DNA from: Lutibacter sp.
Lineage (GTDB): Bacteria > Bacteroidota > Bacteroidia > Flavobacteriales > Flavobacteriaceae
DNA length: 64,000 nucleotides
Assembly: GCF_030692605.1 (NCBI RefSeq)
Contig: NZ_JAUYUD010000027.1
Span: forward strand, 1-64,000
Direction of reading: 5' to 3'
Shown: one piece after another, positions 41,062 through 51,047 of the stretch
Position numbering within the stretch: position 1 is the stretch's first letter
Layout: every line of letters begins with the position of its first letter
Made by a program: the position numbers and the translations under genes
The notes under the pieces: model-generated
Told to the model about the DNA's origin: nothing
Seen by the model: only the letters and a program-made list of their open reading frames with translations
Databases searched by the model: none

Positions 41062-43516
41062 ATGAAAAATATTCTATTTCTAATCGTTATTTTTTTGGTT
41101 CGTTTATACACTCTCAAGAAAACTTAACCTATCAAAAACCTCCAAAAGAAATTCTCGAACTAGTTAACGCTCCTTTGGCTCCATTAATGAGAATGGACAA
41201 TAAAGGTGAGAACTTTGTGTTTTTGTACCGTTCTAATTTTAAAAGTATTGAAGAACTTTCTGAAACAGAAATGCGTTTAGGTGGCCTTCGCATTAATCCA
41301 ATAACCAATATTAGCAGTAGAGAACGTTATTACACTTCCATAAAAGTTCGTGTTGGTAGAAATAATAAGGACGAAGCTCCAATAGGATTGCCATTAAACG
41401 GTCGATTTTCAAACTTCTCATGGTCTCCCAATCAAAAAATGATGGCTTTTACCAATACAATAAGTACTGGAGTTGAATTATGGATTATAGATATTGAACA
41501 TAAATCGGTAAAAAAAATAACAGAAGCAAATGTTAACGCAAATACTGGACAACCTTTTTCTTGGTTTAAAGACAATAATGCTTTATTAGTTAAACTAATT
41601 TCAAAGGATAAAAAATTACTTATCAACACTAAAACAGCTGTTCCTACTGGACCCACAATTTCTGTAAGTGAAAAAGGGGTAAAAGCTCAAAACAGAACCT
41701 ATCAAGATTTATTAAAAAACGTATCCGATAAGCATAATTTTGAACAATTAACGCTTTCTGAAATATATAAAATTACACTCGAAGGTCAAAAAACCATTTG
41801 GAAAGGAAATGCAATGTACGATGAGTTATCGTTTTCACCAGATGGAAATTACATAATGATTACAACTGTTGAAAAACCATTTTCATATTTAGTACCTTAT
41901 GATAGATTTCCTTCAAAAACAACCATTTTTGACACTAATGGAAAACTTATAAGTACCATTCTTGAAGTACCTTTAATTGAAGATTTACCACAAGGTTTTA
42001 TGGCTGTAAGAAAAGGAATGAGAAACCTATCGTGGAGAGATGATAAACCTGCTACGATAATTTGGTGTGAGGCATTGGATGAGGGTAATCCTGAAAACGA
42101 CGTTACACATAGAGATGAAATATTTGAACTAAACGCTCCTTTTAATGGAAATGCAACGTCTTTATTAAAAACAATAGGTCGTTTTGCTGGAATTGAATGG
42201 GGTACTAATGAAATAGCAATAGCCAATGATCGTTGGTGGAATACAAGAAACACTAAATCCTATATTTTTAATCCTTCAAATAATAACATAAAACCAATTA
42301 TTATTTCAGACAGAAATTATCAAGATACTTACAGTGATCCTGGCAGGTTTGTAACTAAAAGAAATGAATATGGACGTTACACGCTAGACTTAGTTAATGA
42401 AAATGCTTATTTAATTGGTGACGGGTTTAGTGAAAAGGGGAAATTCCCTTTTGTTGACGAAATAAACCTTAAAACTTTAAAAACTACCCGGCTTTACCAA
42501 TCTAACTTAACCAATAAAATTGAAGATCTTTCCTCAGCTTTAGACATGAAAAAGGGAGAATTAATTGTAAGAATTGAATCTAAAAATGAATACCCAAATT
42601 ATTACATTCGAAATATTAAAAAACAAACTGGTTTAGTTCCTTTAACAAAATTTGAAAATCCTTATAAAAGTATTCAAAATGTTTACAAAGAAGTTATCAA
42701 GTACAACAGAGAGGATGGTTTAGAATTATCTGGAACCTTGTACCTACCAACAAATTATATAAAAGGAAAAAAATATCCAATGATAATGTGGGCATATCCA
42801 CGTGAATTTAAAGATAAAAGTAGCGCCGGTCAAAGCACTTCAAATTCTAATGAATTTACCTATCCAAATTATGGATCGCCTATCTATTGGGTAACTCGTG
42901 GCTACGTAGTACTAGATGATGCCTCTTTCCCAATTGTAGGTGAAGGTAATGATCAACCTAATGATACTTTTATTAAACAATTAGTCTCAAATGCAAAGGC
43001 AGCAATTGACGTCGTTGATAATTTAGGGTACATAGACCGAACTAAAGTTGCTGTTGGCGGACATTCATATGGTGCATTTATGACCGCTAATTTATTGCAC
43101 ACTCTAATTTATTTGCTGCAGGTATTGCAAGAAGCGGTGCTTATAATAGAACACTGACACCTTTTGGATTTCAAAGTGAAGAACGTAATTATTGGGAAGC
43201 TCCAGAAGTTTATAATACTATGTCGCCGTTTATGCACGCACATACTATGAAAACTCCATTATTGCTCGTACATGGTGAGGCAGATAATAATTCAGGTACT
43301 TATCCTTTGCAAAGCGAAAGATATTTCAATGCATTAAAAGGACTTGGAGCACCAGTTCGTTTAGTAATGCTTCCAAAAGAAAGTCATGGGTATAGCGCTG
43401 AAGAATCTGTGTTACATATGCTTTGGGAACAAGATCAGTGGTTAGAAACCTATGTGAAAAATAAAGAAACAGTTGAAAAACCAATTCTAAAAAAAGAAGT
43501 CGAAATAAAACATTAG
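41062..43516 (+). pseudogene. S9-family prolyl oligopeptidase-like gene with two frameshifts
   Basis: The restored product is an about 815-residue secreted serine peptidase. Its signal (MKNILFLIVIFFGSFIHSQ) is out of frame because a T-run (41090-41096) has seven Ts where eight are needed. The main frame holds the beta-propeller and GGHSYGAF with the nucleophile serine. At about 43096 a G is missing (TTGCAC for TTGGCAC), which replaces the continuation with a short false tail. The remaining sequence resumes in another frame to 43516, with HGEADNNSGT and ESHGYSAEE giving Asp and His of the triad. All other codons look intact, so decay is recent or the base calls are wrong. Confidence 0.85.
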
Positions 43517-43522
43517 TTTATT

Positions 43523-43551
43523 AAAAAAGGCAGTTTTAAGCTGCCTTTTTT
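43523..43551. terminator. bidirectional terminator after the S9 peptidase gene
   Basis: AAAAAAGGCAG and CTGCCTTTTTT around a 7-nt loop, 6 bp after the last S9 stop. It also serves the convergent nitroreductase gene (stop 43550). Confidence 0.85.
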
Positions 43552-44239
43552 AATATAATTCCATAACGTCATTTAGAGCTTTTCGCTCAATATCAGGCAC
43601 ATACGTTTTTTCTGCCTCATACCCAACAGGTAACACTAAAAAAGCACGTTCATTTGATGGTCTGTTTAATATTTTTTCTAAAAAACGCATTGGACTTGGA
43701 GTATGTGTTAATGTAACTAAACCTGCATTATGAATGGCAGAAATCAAGAAACCGCAAGCTAAACCAACCGATTCATTTACATAATAATTTTGACATTTTT
43801 CACCATTACCATCAACTTCATAAGGTCTTTTAAAAACAATAATTAAATAAGGAGCCTTTTCCAAAAAAGGTTTATTGGCATCTGTGCCCAAATGTTTTAA
43901 ATCGTCTAACCATTCATCACTCATTCTTTCTTCATAACTTTTTTGTTCTTCTACTTCAGCAGCTATTCTGATTTTCTTTTTAATTTCTGGGCTTTTTACA
44001 ACACAAAACGTCCAAGGTTGCTTATTAGCACCTGAAGGTGCTGTAGATGCTGTTTTAATGATATTTTCAATAATTTCAAAAGGAACAGGTTTATCAGAAA
44101 AATCGCGAATAGATCTTCTTTGGTTATTATAATTGAAAAAATCAGATGCTCTTTTAATCATTTCATTTTCATCAAATTTTTTTTGAATATATCTTATATG
44201 TTTATAGCCTTCTATTAATATAAAGTCTTGTTTTTCCAT
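43550..44239 (-). CDS. nitroreductase-fold enzyme, iodotyrosine-deiodinase-like
   Basis: A 229-residue FMN protein. RRSIRDFSDKPVP and TAPSGANKQPWTFCVVKSPE are the flavin-binding blocks. Inside is the active-site lid of iodotyrosine deiodinase: Glu98, Tyr102 and Lys123 have the spacing of the E-x3-Y-x20-K triad that binds the amino acid substrate in that family (E157, Y161, K182 in the human enzyme). LGTDANKPFLEKAPYLIIVFKR is characteristic. It probably dehalogenates halotyrosines. It follows a GMC oxidoreductase by 10 bp; the pair may form one operon. Confidence 0.85.
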   Translation of the reverse strand: MEKQDFILIEGYKHIRYIQKKFDENEMIKRASDFFNYNNQRRSIRDFSDKPVPFEIIENIIKTASTAPSGANKQPWTFCVVKSPEIKKKIRIAAEVEEQKSYEERMSDEWLDDLKHLGTDANKPFLEKAPYLIIVFKRPYEVDGNGEKCQNYYVNESVGLACGFLISAIHNAGLVTLTHTPSPMRFLEKILNRPSNERAFLVLPVGYEAEKTYVPDIERKALNDVMELY

Positions 44240-44249
44240 TAAGTAAACG

Positions 44250-45818
44250 TTAAATTTTAGTGTTTTTTATTGGGATGTTACTCATTGCATATTCAGTAAT
44301 TGCTGTTATTGTCAATGACGGATTTACTCCAGGATTAGCAGAAATAATACTTCCATCACAAACCATCATATTTTTATAGCCAAAAACGTTACAATTTTTG
44401 TCAATTACCCCTTTTGAATTATCTTCTGCCATTACTGCGCCTCCTAAAATATGCGCGGTTGTTGGTATTCCAAACAAAACATCGGTAAAATTAGCGTATG
44501 GAATTCCATTCACTTGTTTTGCGAATTTTTTAGCCAATTCTTGAGCTTCCTTAATAAAAGCAGTCGGTGCTTTACCCTGTTCTTTTACCGATTTAAGCTT
44601 GGTTATTGTCCCTAATTTAAGTCGTAATGTGCTATCTAAAGTCTGCATAAACAATAATATCGTAGATCGTTTAGCATAATTTTTAGCAAAAATAGTTTTG
44701 AAAAGCATAATAGGTTTCACAAAAAATAATCCAAAAATTCCAAAAAATCTGAATAATGCATATTTTGAATACACAAATGGCACCGTTAATAATCTAAAAA
44801 AATGTGAATCATCTCCGTAACGTACCACCTCTAAATGGCTATTTTTATCGGCGTGTAAAATAGAACCAATGGCAATTCCTTTATTGTAGTTTGTAGCATT
44901 TTTATTAATAGAAGTAACACCTAATAACGATTCGTTATTTGTTCGAACATTACAACCAACCATTTCTGATAGCTTTGGAAGAGATTTTTGTTTTAGTTTT
45001 AATAATAAAGGAACTGTTCCTAAAACACCACCAGCAAAAATAATAGCTTTTGTTGTTACTGTATACTTCTCCCTTTTATTAAAACTAGATTTATAATGAA
45101 TTGTATAACCATCCTCACCATTTAAATTATCAATAGGAATAACATCAAAAACTTCTTTTTCTGCGCTAATTTGTGCTCCAAGTTGCTGGGCTAAATGTAA
45201 ATAGTTTTTATCTAAGGTGTTTTTTGAGTTAAATCTGCAACCTGTCATACAAGCACCACAAAAAGTACAACCCGATCTGTCTGGTCCTTTTCCACTAAAA
45301 TAAGGATCTTTTACCTTAACTCCTGGCTCACCAAAATATACCGCTACTTTGGTTGCTTCGAACTGATTTTCTATACCAATTTCTTTTGCTATATTTTGCA
45401 ATGCTTTATCAGCTTCAAATAAAATTGGATTGACAGACGCTCCTAACATTGAATATGCTGAGGCGTAAAAAGGTGCTAAAATCTGTTCCCAATTATTCAA
45501 TTTTCCCCAACTTCCACTATTAAAAAACTCCTTCTTTGGTACCGGTAACGTATTGGCGTAGGTTAGGCTACCTCCACCTACACCCACTCCGGACAAAGCC
45601 GTCACATGATTTAAAAAGGTCATTTTAAAAAACCCTTTCATTTTAAGTTTTGGTTCCCAAATCCATTTTTTTACTTCAGTATTATTTTTTGGAAAATCTT
45701 CTGCCTTAAACCATTTCCCTTTTTCAATAACCAATACTTTATATCCTTTTTCAGACAATCGCAATGCGCCAACTGAGCCTCCAAAACCACTACCTATAAT
45801 AACATAATCAAATTCCAT
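44250..45818 (-). CDS. GMC-type FAD-dependent oxidoreductase
   Basis: A 522-residue flavoprotein. GSGFGGSVGALRLSEKGYKVLVIEKG (about 7-32) is the FAD-binding fold; GVGVGGGSLTYANTL and CTFCGACMTGCRFNSKNTLDKNYL are typical of the cholesterol-oxidase-like branch. The C-terminal block GGAVMAEDNSKGVIDKNCNVFGYKNMMVCDGSIISANPGVNPSLTI completes it. The substrate is probably a sterol or long-chain alcohol, which I cannot define. The start is the ATG of MEFDYVIIGSG; a longer frame upstream is unlikely. Confidence 0.9.
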   Translation of the reverse strand: MEFDYVIIGSGFGGSVGALRLSEKGYKVLVIEKGKWFKAEDFPKNNTEVKKWIWEPKLKMKGFFKMTFLNHVTALSGVGVGGGSLTYANTLPVPKKEFFNSGSWGKLNNWEQILAPFYASAYSMLGASVNPILFEADKALQNIAKEIGIENQFEATKVAVYFGEPGVKVKDPYFSGKGPDRSGCTFCGACMTGCRFNSKNTLDKNYLHLAQQLGAQISAEKEVFDVIPIDNLNGEDGYTIHYKSSFNKREKYTVTTKAIIFAGGVLGTVPLLLKLKQKSLPKLSEMVGCNVRTNNESLLGVTSINKNATNYNKGIAIGSILHADKNSHLEVVRYGDDSHFFRLLTVPFVYSKYALFRFFGIFGLFFVKPIMLFKTIFAKNYAKRSTILLFMQTLDSTLRLKLGTITKLKSVKEQGKAPTAFIKEAQELAKKFAKQVNGIPYANFTDVLFGIPTTAHILGGAVMAEDNSKGVIDKNCNVFGYKNMMVCDGSIISANPGVNPSLTITAITEYAMSNIPIKNTKI

Positions 45819-45960
45819 TGAAAAAAAATTAGCCAAAATCAAATTTTAAGATTGAAAATTAATGTTTTTATTTTAAAAGAAGTGTCAGTTTGTCATAATT
45901 TAGTTTTTGGTATTTTTTTTGACAAGTAATCATGTAAATAAAACTTAAAAACTAAAATAT

Positions 45961-47850
45961 ATGACTACTGGAAGTATTAAAGTAACTGCTGAAAATATTT
46001 TTCCCATCATTAAAAAATTCTTGTATTCTGATCACGAAATATTTTTACGTGAGCTTATTTCGAATGCAACAGACGCAACCTTAAAGTTAAAACATTTATC
46101 AACCTTAGGTGAAATTAAAGGAGATATTGGAACTCCTATGATTGAAGTGAAAATTGATAAAGACAAAAAAGAAATACGAATTATTGACCAAGGTATTGGT
46201 ATGACTGGTGATGAAGTTGAAAAATACATTAATCAAATGGCCTTCTCAGGCGCTGAAGAATTTGTAGAAAAATACAAAGATAAAGTTGAAGACACAGGAA
46301 TTATTGGCCATTTCGGTTTAGGATTTTACTCTTCTTTTATGGTGGCTAGTAAAGTTGAAATTTTTACAAAATCATTCACAAAAGGTTCAAAAGCAGTTCG
46401 TTGGGAATGTGATGGAAGTCCGGAATATACGTTAGAAGAAACAAAAAAAAAAGATAGAGGAACTGAAATTGTATTACATATTGACGATGATTCTTTGGAG
46501 TTTTTAGAAAAAAGCCGAATTGAGCAACTTTTAAATAAGTACAATAAATTTATGCCTATTCCAATTAAATTTGGAACTCGTGAAGAAACATTACCATTGC
46601 CAGAAGGAGCTGAAAAAGATGCAAAGCGAGAAAAAATTACGGTTGATAATATTGTAAATAATCCTACACCAGCTTGGACTAAAAACCCAACCGATTTAAA
46701 AGACGAAGATTATAAAGATTTTTACAGAGAACTGTATCCAATGCAATTTGAAGATCCTTTATTTAATATTCATTTAAATGTAGATTATCCATTTCATTTA
46801 ACGGGTATTTTGTATTTTCCAAAATTGCATAAAAACTTAGATCCAACCAAAGACAAAATACAATTATATCAAAATCAAGTGTTTGTAACTGATAATGTAG
46901 AAGGAATTGTACCAGATTTTTTACAAATGCTTCGTGGAGTTATAGATTCACCAGATATTCCTTTAAATGTTTCCAGATCTTATTTACAAGCTGATGGAGC
47001 TGTTAAAAAAATAGCAAGTTACATTACCAGAAAAGTAGCAGACAAATTAATAAGTTTATTCAACAATGATAGAAAATCGTTTGAGGAAAAATGGAACGAT
47101 ATTAAAATCATTATTGAATACGGAATGCTTTCAGAAGATAAATTCTATGAAAAAGCAGATAAATTTGCATTGTATCCAACGGTAGATGGAAATTATTTTA
47201 CGTTTGCCGAATTGGAAGAAAAAATTAAACCACTTCAAACAGACAAGGATAATAAATTGGTAATTCTATATGCATCTAATGAGAAAAATCAACATAGTTA
47301 TATAGAAACTGCAAAAGAAAAAGGATACGAAGTTTTATTACTTGATTCGCCAATCATTTCTCATTTAATGCAAAAAATTGAAGGTTCTAAAGAAAACATT
47401 CACTTTGCACGTGTTGATGCAGACCATATTGATAATTTGATTAATAAAGATGAAACAAAAATAAGCAAGTTGTCTGATGAACAACTAGATGTTTTAAAAC
47501 CGTTAATTGAAGAAATTGTGCCTAAAGAAAATTACAGCGTTCAATTAGAGGCATTAGATTCTTCAGCAAGTCCGTTTATTATTACCCAACCAGAATTTAT
47601 GCGTAGAATGAAAGAAATGCAAGCTTCTGGTGGTGGAGGATTTATGGGAATGGGTAATTTTCCAGATATGTACAATTTAGTAGTAAATACCAACAATGAA
47701 TTAGTGGTTGAAATTTTAAATACTAAAACCAAAAAGAAACAAGAAAAATTAATTAATCAAGCGTTTGATTTAGCAAAACTTTCACAAGGTTTATTGCAGG
47801 GTGAAGCGTTGACTCAGTTTATAAAACGAAGTTTTGAAATGATTAAATAG
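45961..47850 (+). CDS. htpG: molecular chaperone HtpG (Hsp90)
   Basis: A 629-residue cytosolic Hsp90. The N-terminal ATPase has LFLRELISNATDATLKLK, the IDQGIGMTGDEV acidic loop and IGHFGLGFYSSFMVA. The middle domain has FNIHLNVDYPFHLTGILYFP and VFVTDNVEGIVPDFL, plus LNVSRSYLQ. The C-terminal domain carries the dimer helix and ends without the eukaryotic MEEVD. Length is typical. A strong terminator follows. No heat-shock operator like that of hsp20 is seen upstream. Confidence 0.96.
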   Translation: MTTGSIKVTAENIFPIIKKFLYSDHEIFLRELISNATDATLKLKHLSTLGEIKGDIGTPMIEVKIDKDKKEIRIIDQGIGMTGDEVEKYINQMAFSGAEEFVEKYKDKVEDTGIIGHFGLGFYSSFMVASKVEIFTKSFTKGSKAVRWECDGSPEYTLEETKKKDRGTEIVLHIDDDSLEFLEKSRIEQLLNKYNKFMPIPIKFGTREETLPLPEGAEKDAKREKITVDNIVNNPTPAWTKNPTDLKDEDYKDFYRELYPMQFEDPLFNIHLNVDYPFHLTGILYFPKLHKNLDPTKDKIQLYQNQVFVTDNVEGIVPDFLQMLRGVIDSPDIPLNVSRSYLQADGAVKKIASYITRKVADKLISLFNNDRKSFEEKWNDIKIIIEYGMLSEDKFYEKADKFALYPTVDGNYFTFAELEEKIKPLQTDKDNKLVILYASNEKNQHSYIETAKEKGYEVLLLDSPIISHLMQKIEGSKENIHFARVDADHIDNLINKDETKISKLSDEQLDVLKPLIEEIVPKENYSVQLEALDSSASPFIITQPEFMRRMKEMQASGGGGFMGMGNFPDMYNLVVNTNNELVVEILNTKTKKKQEKLINQAFDLAKLSQGLLQGEALTQFIKRSFEMIK

Positions 47851-47893
47851 TCATTATTAAAAAGTTAATTAGATAGTTTAACAAACAATTAAT

Positions 47894-47923
47894 AAAATGC
47901 CTCAATAGTAATTGAGGCATTTT
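47894..47923 (+). terminator. terminator of htpG
   Basis: 13-bp stem AAAATGCCTCAAT/ATTGAGGCATTTT, 4-nt loop AGTA, followed by Ts, 44 bp after the stop. Confidence 0.88.
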
Positions 47924-47981
47924 TTATTACTTTTACCCAAGAATATTAGCATTTGGCATTTTTATTGTGATATTTTTCAAA

Positions 47982-48677
47982 ATGAATTATATGAAACTTT
48001 TTAATTTTAAAAATTTACTATTTACACTTATCCTTTTTGGTACTTTTTCTGTGTACAGCCAAGTAGATACCTCCAAAATTAAAATACTAGATGGAGAAAA
48101 AAATATCAAAAAAGGAAATATTCAAATACCAGCGTCTTCTGCAAAAATGAAAATTACTCCTCCTATAGATTTCGATTTAAATATTGACAATAAGATAAAT
48201 CCAGAAGCTATTTCAAAGTCGTTAAAAAGTACAAATCCAACTATTAAAAATCATAATTTTTTAATGGAAACATTACCAGAAAATAAAGATATTATTGTTA
48301 AAAAATATTGGGAAGGAAAAGATGTTACCAACAAAAAATTAGAAAGTAATATGAGTTTAGGAACCATCTCTAGTACTTCTAAAACTGTTCGAATTGAATG
48401 TAGAGATCATAGCTATGTTGATGGAGATCGCATTCGTATTTTTCAAAATGAACAAATAGTTAGCACAAATATTGGATTAAAAGGAAACTATTACGTGCTC
48501 TATTTAACTTTGGTTCCTGGTTATAATAGAATAGACTTTCAAGCTTTAAATCAGGGACTATCAGGTCCAAATACAGCTGAATTAACAGTTTATGATGAAA
48601 ACGGAACTGTAATTTCTTCCAAAGAATGGAATTTACCAACTGGCTATACTGCAACACTCGGAATAATTAAAAAATAG
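47982..48677 (+). CDS. conserved secreted protein of unknown function
   Basis: A protein of about 231 residues with a signal peptide (FKNLLFTLILFGTFSVYSQ) and a mature part that looks beta-rich: VRIECRDHSYVDGDRIRIFQNEQIVSTNIGLKGNYYVLYLTLVPGYNRIDFQALNQGLSGPNTAELTVYDENG. The latter half resembles a small Ig-like or adhesin domain. Family name unknown to me. The ATG at 47982 is chosen, 47991 is also possible, and the frame starts with GTG at 47967. It precedes a NUDIX gene by 6 bp. Confidence 0.7.
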   Translation: MNYMKLFNFKNLLFTLILFGTFSVYSQVDTSKIKILDGEKNIKKGNIQIPASSAKMKITPPIDFDLNIDNKINPEAISKSLKSTNPTIKNHNFLMETLPENKDIIVKKYWEGKDVTNKKLESNMSLGTISSTSKTVRIECRDHSYVDGDRIRIFQNEQIVSTNIGLKGNYYVLYLTLVPGYNRIDFQALNQGLSGPNTAELTVYDENGTVISSKEWNLPTGYTATLGIIKK

Positions 48678-48683
48678 TTTAAC

Positions 48684-49067
48684 ATGATTCTTGCTGCATC
48701 GGGTATTATTTTACAAGATAAAAAGATTTTACTATTACAACGTTCCACATACACACAAAATTACCCTAGTTTTTGGGGTTGCCCTGGCGGAAGAGCAGAA
48801 AAAGGGGAAACAGCTGAGCAAAATGTTATTAGAGAAGTTAAAGAAGAATGTAATCTTGAATTTCTACCAACCGAAATTATTAAAACAGGTGTGTGGCAAG
48901 ATAGAAATTATTACCGTTTTTTAGGCAATTGGTCTGGTACCATTAAAATTCAAGTGGAAGAAGTAACCGATTTTAATTGGTTTACTTATAGTGAAGCTAT
49001 AAAATTAAATTTTTCTTTTGACTATAAAGAAATTGTGGAACTATTGAAATTTAAAAACCTTCTTTAA
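48684..49067 (+). CDS. NUDIX-domain protein
   Basis: A 127-residue Nudix protein. The box (about 36-58) reads GGRAEKGE then NVIREVKEECNL: all catalytic glutamates and the arginine are present, but the usual glycine before the last hydrophobic residue is asparagine (EECN instead of EExG). The size fits an MutT/NTP-pyrophosphatase-like enzyme, but the substrate is unknown. It is followed by a pseudouridine synthase gene about 120 bp away. Confidence 0.88.
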   Translation: MILAASGIILQDKKILLLQRSTYTQNYPSFWGCPGGRAEKGETAEQNVIREVKEECNLEFLPTEIIKTGVWQDRNYYRFLGNWSGTIKIQVEEVTDFNWFTYSEAIKLNFSFDYKEIVELLKFKNLL

Positions 49068-49188
49068 TCTTCGATTTTAAAACATACCTTTTCATTTTTA
49101 ACGTTAAAGAAATAAATAAAAAAATTACCTTGTAACTTTATGGTACTTTAAAAGTCTCTTAAATAGACCCTAACCAAAAAATAAAACT

Positions 49189-50082
49189 ATCAAAACTATA
49201 TCGTCACATACAGCCTCAAATATTGAAAGTTACATTCGATTACAAGATTATGCGACTATTATCTTTAAAGATTTTATTCCTTCAAATAGCGGTATCAAAA
49301 AAGCAATTAAAAGAGGGCAAATTCTTGCAAATGGAAATGTGGCACAAATGGGCACGTGGGTTCAAAATGGTTTTGTTTTAGAACTTTTAGAAAGTCCGCA
49401 AAAACAACCAAAAATATTTGAGTGCATACTTCCAATTATTTTGGAAGATAACCATATTGCAATAATTAACAAACCTGCCGGATTAATTGTGAGCGGCAAT
49501 TATTTTAAAACAGTTTACAATGCTTTGCCATTTAACCTTGAAAAAAGCAACTGCATTGACGCGCTCCCCTGGCCAACTCCATTGCATAGATTAGATAGTC
49601 AAACATCTGGTTTACTATTAATTGCAAAAACAAAAACAGCCCAAGTTGAGTTACAAAATCAATTTAAAAATAACAGTATTCAAAAAAAATATTGCACTAT
49701 TGTGGTTGGAAAAGTTCTTACAAATCAAAAAATAACTACCCCAATTGAAGAAAAGGAAGCTGAGACTACATTTGAAATAATAAAAATTATAAAATCTTTA
49801 AAATACAACGATTTATCGTGCTTAAAAGTGAGTCCAAAAACAGGAAGAACGCATCAAATAAGAATTCATCTATCATCTATTAATTATCCCATTTTTGGTG
49901 ATAAACTATACGGAAATTTAGAAAATGTACATGTTGGAAAAGGACTTTTTTTAGCAGCCACCGAACTGACTTTTTTACACCCAAAATCGTTTGAAAAAGT
50001 TCATATTAAAATTGATACTCCTCCGAAATTTTTATCCCTTTTAAAAAGAGAAGAAAGACGTTGGAATACGTATAATAAATAG
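49189..50082 (+). CDS. RluA-family RNA pseudouridine synthase, no standard start codon
   Basis: Catalytic domain with HRLDSQTSGLLLIAKT (the catalytic aspartate) and GRTHQIRIHLSSINYPIFGDKLYG. An S4-like RNA-binding domain precedes it: RLQDYATIIFKDFIPSNSGIKKAIKRGQILANG. This part is in frame with the rest, but between the stop at 49171 and the GTG at 49339 there is no ATG, GTG or TTG. The probable natural start is ATC (49189) in ATC AAA ACT ATA TCG. Starting at the GTG loses most of the S4 domain but leaves the catalytic part. Either an Ile-codon start, a mutation or a base error. Confidence 0.8.
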   Translation: MKTISSHTASNIESYIRLQDYATIIFKDFIPSNSGIKKAIKRGQILANGNVAQMGTWVQNGFVLELLESPQKQPKIFECILPIILEDNHIAIINKPAGLIVSGNYFKTVYNALPFNLEKSNCIDALPWPTPLHRLDSQTSGLLLIAKTKTAQVELQNQFKNNSIQKKYCTIVVGKVLTNQKITTPIEEKEAETTFEIIKIIKSLKYNDLSCLKVSPKTGRTHQIRIHLSSINYPIFGDKLYGNLENVHVGKGLFLAATELTFLHPKSFEKVHIKIDTPPKFLSLLKREERRWNTYNK

Positions 50083-50146
50083 CAAGGTAAAAGGTAAATA
50101 ATCTTAAAACTACCTTTACATTATATTTTGTTTGAATAACAAGATG

Positions 50147-50935
50147 TTAAGAAAACAAATCATTCAAAACTTTTGCTAATCTAATACCACTAATTTGTAA
50201 TTGTGTTCTAGCTAATTCGAAGTTTTCGTACATATAATTATAACCCAATTTTTCGCCAACCTCTACCGAACCATATACTTTTATAGTTTTCAATTGCATT
50301 TCGTTCACCCAATCTACAACGGTTCCTTGTTGCAAAAATTTGACTTGAGTTTTGCTTATTTTATTTGTGTTATTTGCTAATTCTGTATATGTCATTTTAT
50401 AATGGTCAATCATTTGGCTATCCCATAACCTGTGTAAATTTGTACCATCGCCAAACCATTGTAATTGAATGGTATTACCTCCTTTATCTTCTGCTCTACC
50501 AATATGCATAGGTTGGTGTAAATCTCCAATTAAATGCGTGAGTATTTTTAAATGAAAAGCTTTATCTTCCTTAGTCGCATTTTTATCCAATAATACTTGT
50601 TTACATTTTTCTATTCCAGTAACTAAATCTCCTTTTTCGTTTTTCTCAGAGTCTTCATATTTTACATTAAAAGGCATATTTATATAATGCCAAGTGTCTA
50701 TATAATTATACTGTTTATCCGATTTTATATCATCACCAAAAGTTGCTATTATCGCCAAGCTTTGTCCGTCTAATAGTTCAGCAATTTTGCGTTTTGTTTT
50801 ACTATTAATGTAATTTTCAGCAATTTCTCCAACGGTTCTATGTCCTGTTGAACCCCAATCTGGCGAAGCTGAATTTATATTTATTTGAACACTAAAAAAA
50901 GCAATAATGATACAAACAAAGCGAATAGTTTTCAT
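50147..50935 (-). CDS. S1/P1 nuclease
   Basis: A 262-residue secreted zinc nuclease (signal RFVCIIIAFFSVQININSASP) cutting single-stranded nucleic acids. After cleavage the chain would start near the tryptophan zinc ligand: DWGSTGHRTVGEIAENYI. The zinc cluster continues in DDIKSDKQYNYIDTWHYINMPF and LKILTHLIGDLHQPMHIGRAEDKGGN. NLHRLWDSQMID completes the family pattern. It probably acts in the periplasm or outside the cell, perhaps for phosphate and nucleotide scavenging. Monocistronic. Confidence 0.93.
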   Translation of the reverse strand: MKTIRFVCIIIAFFSVQININSASPDWGSTGHRTVGEIAENYINSKTKRKIAELLDGQSLAIIATFGDDIKSDKQYNYIDTWHYINMPFNVKYEDSEKNEKGDLVTGIEKCKQVLLDKNATKEDKAFHLKILTHLIGDLHQPMHIGRAEDKGGNTIQLQWFGDGTNLHRLWDSQMIDHYKMTYTELANNTNKISKTQVKFLQQGTVVDWVNEMQLKTIKVYGSVEVGEKLGYNYMYENFELARTQLQISGIRLAKVLNDLFS

Positions 50936-51047
50936 GTTTTAAATTTTTGCTAAGATAAAAAATATTGTTTGAGAAAAATTAGGAAATATCAAAATTTTAT
51001 ATATATCTTTATGATATCAATTTAATATCATTTTTAAAAATAAAATC

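Noticed and set aside
43220-43516. 98-residue frame as an independent hydrolase gene
   Set aside because: It is the C-terminal part of the S9 peptidase separated only by a one-base deletion at about 43096.
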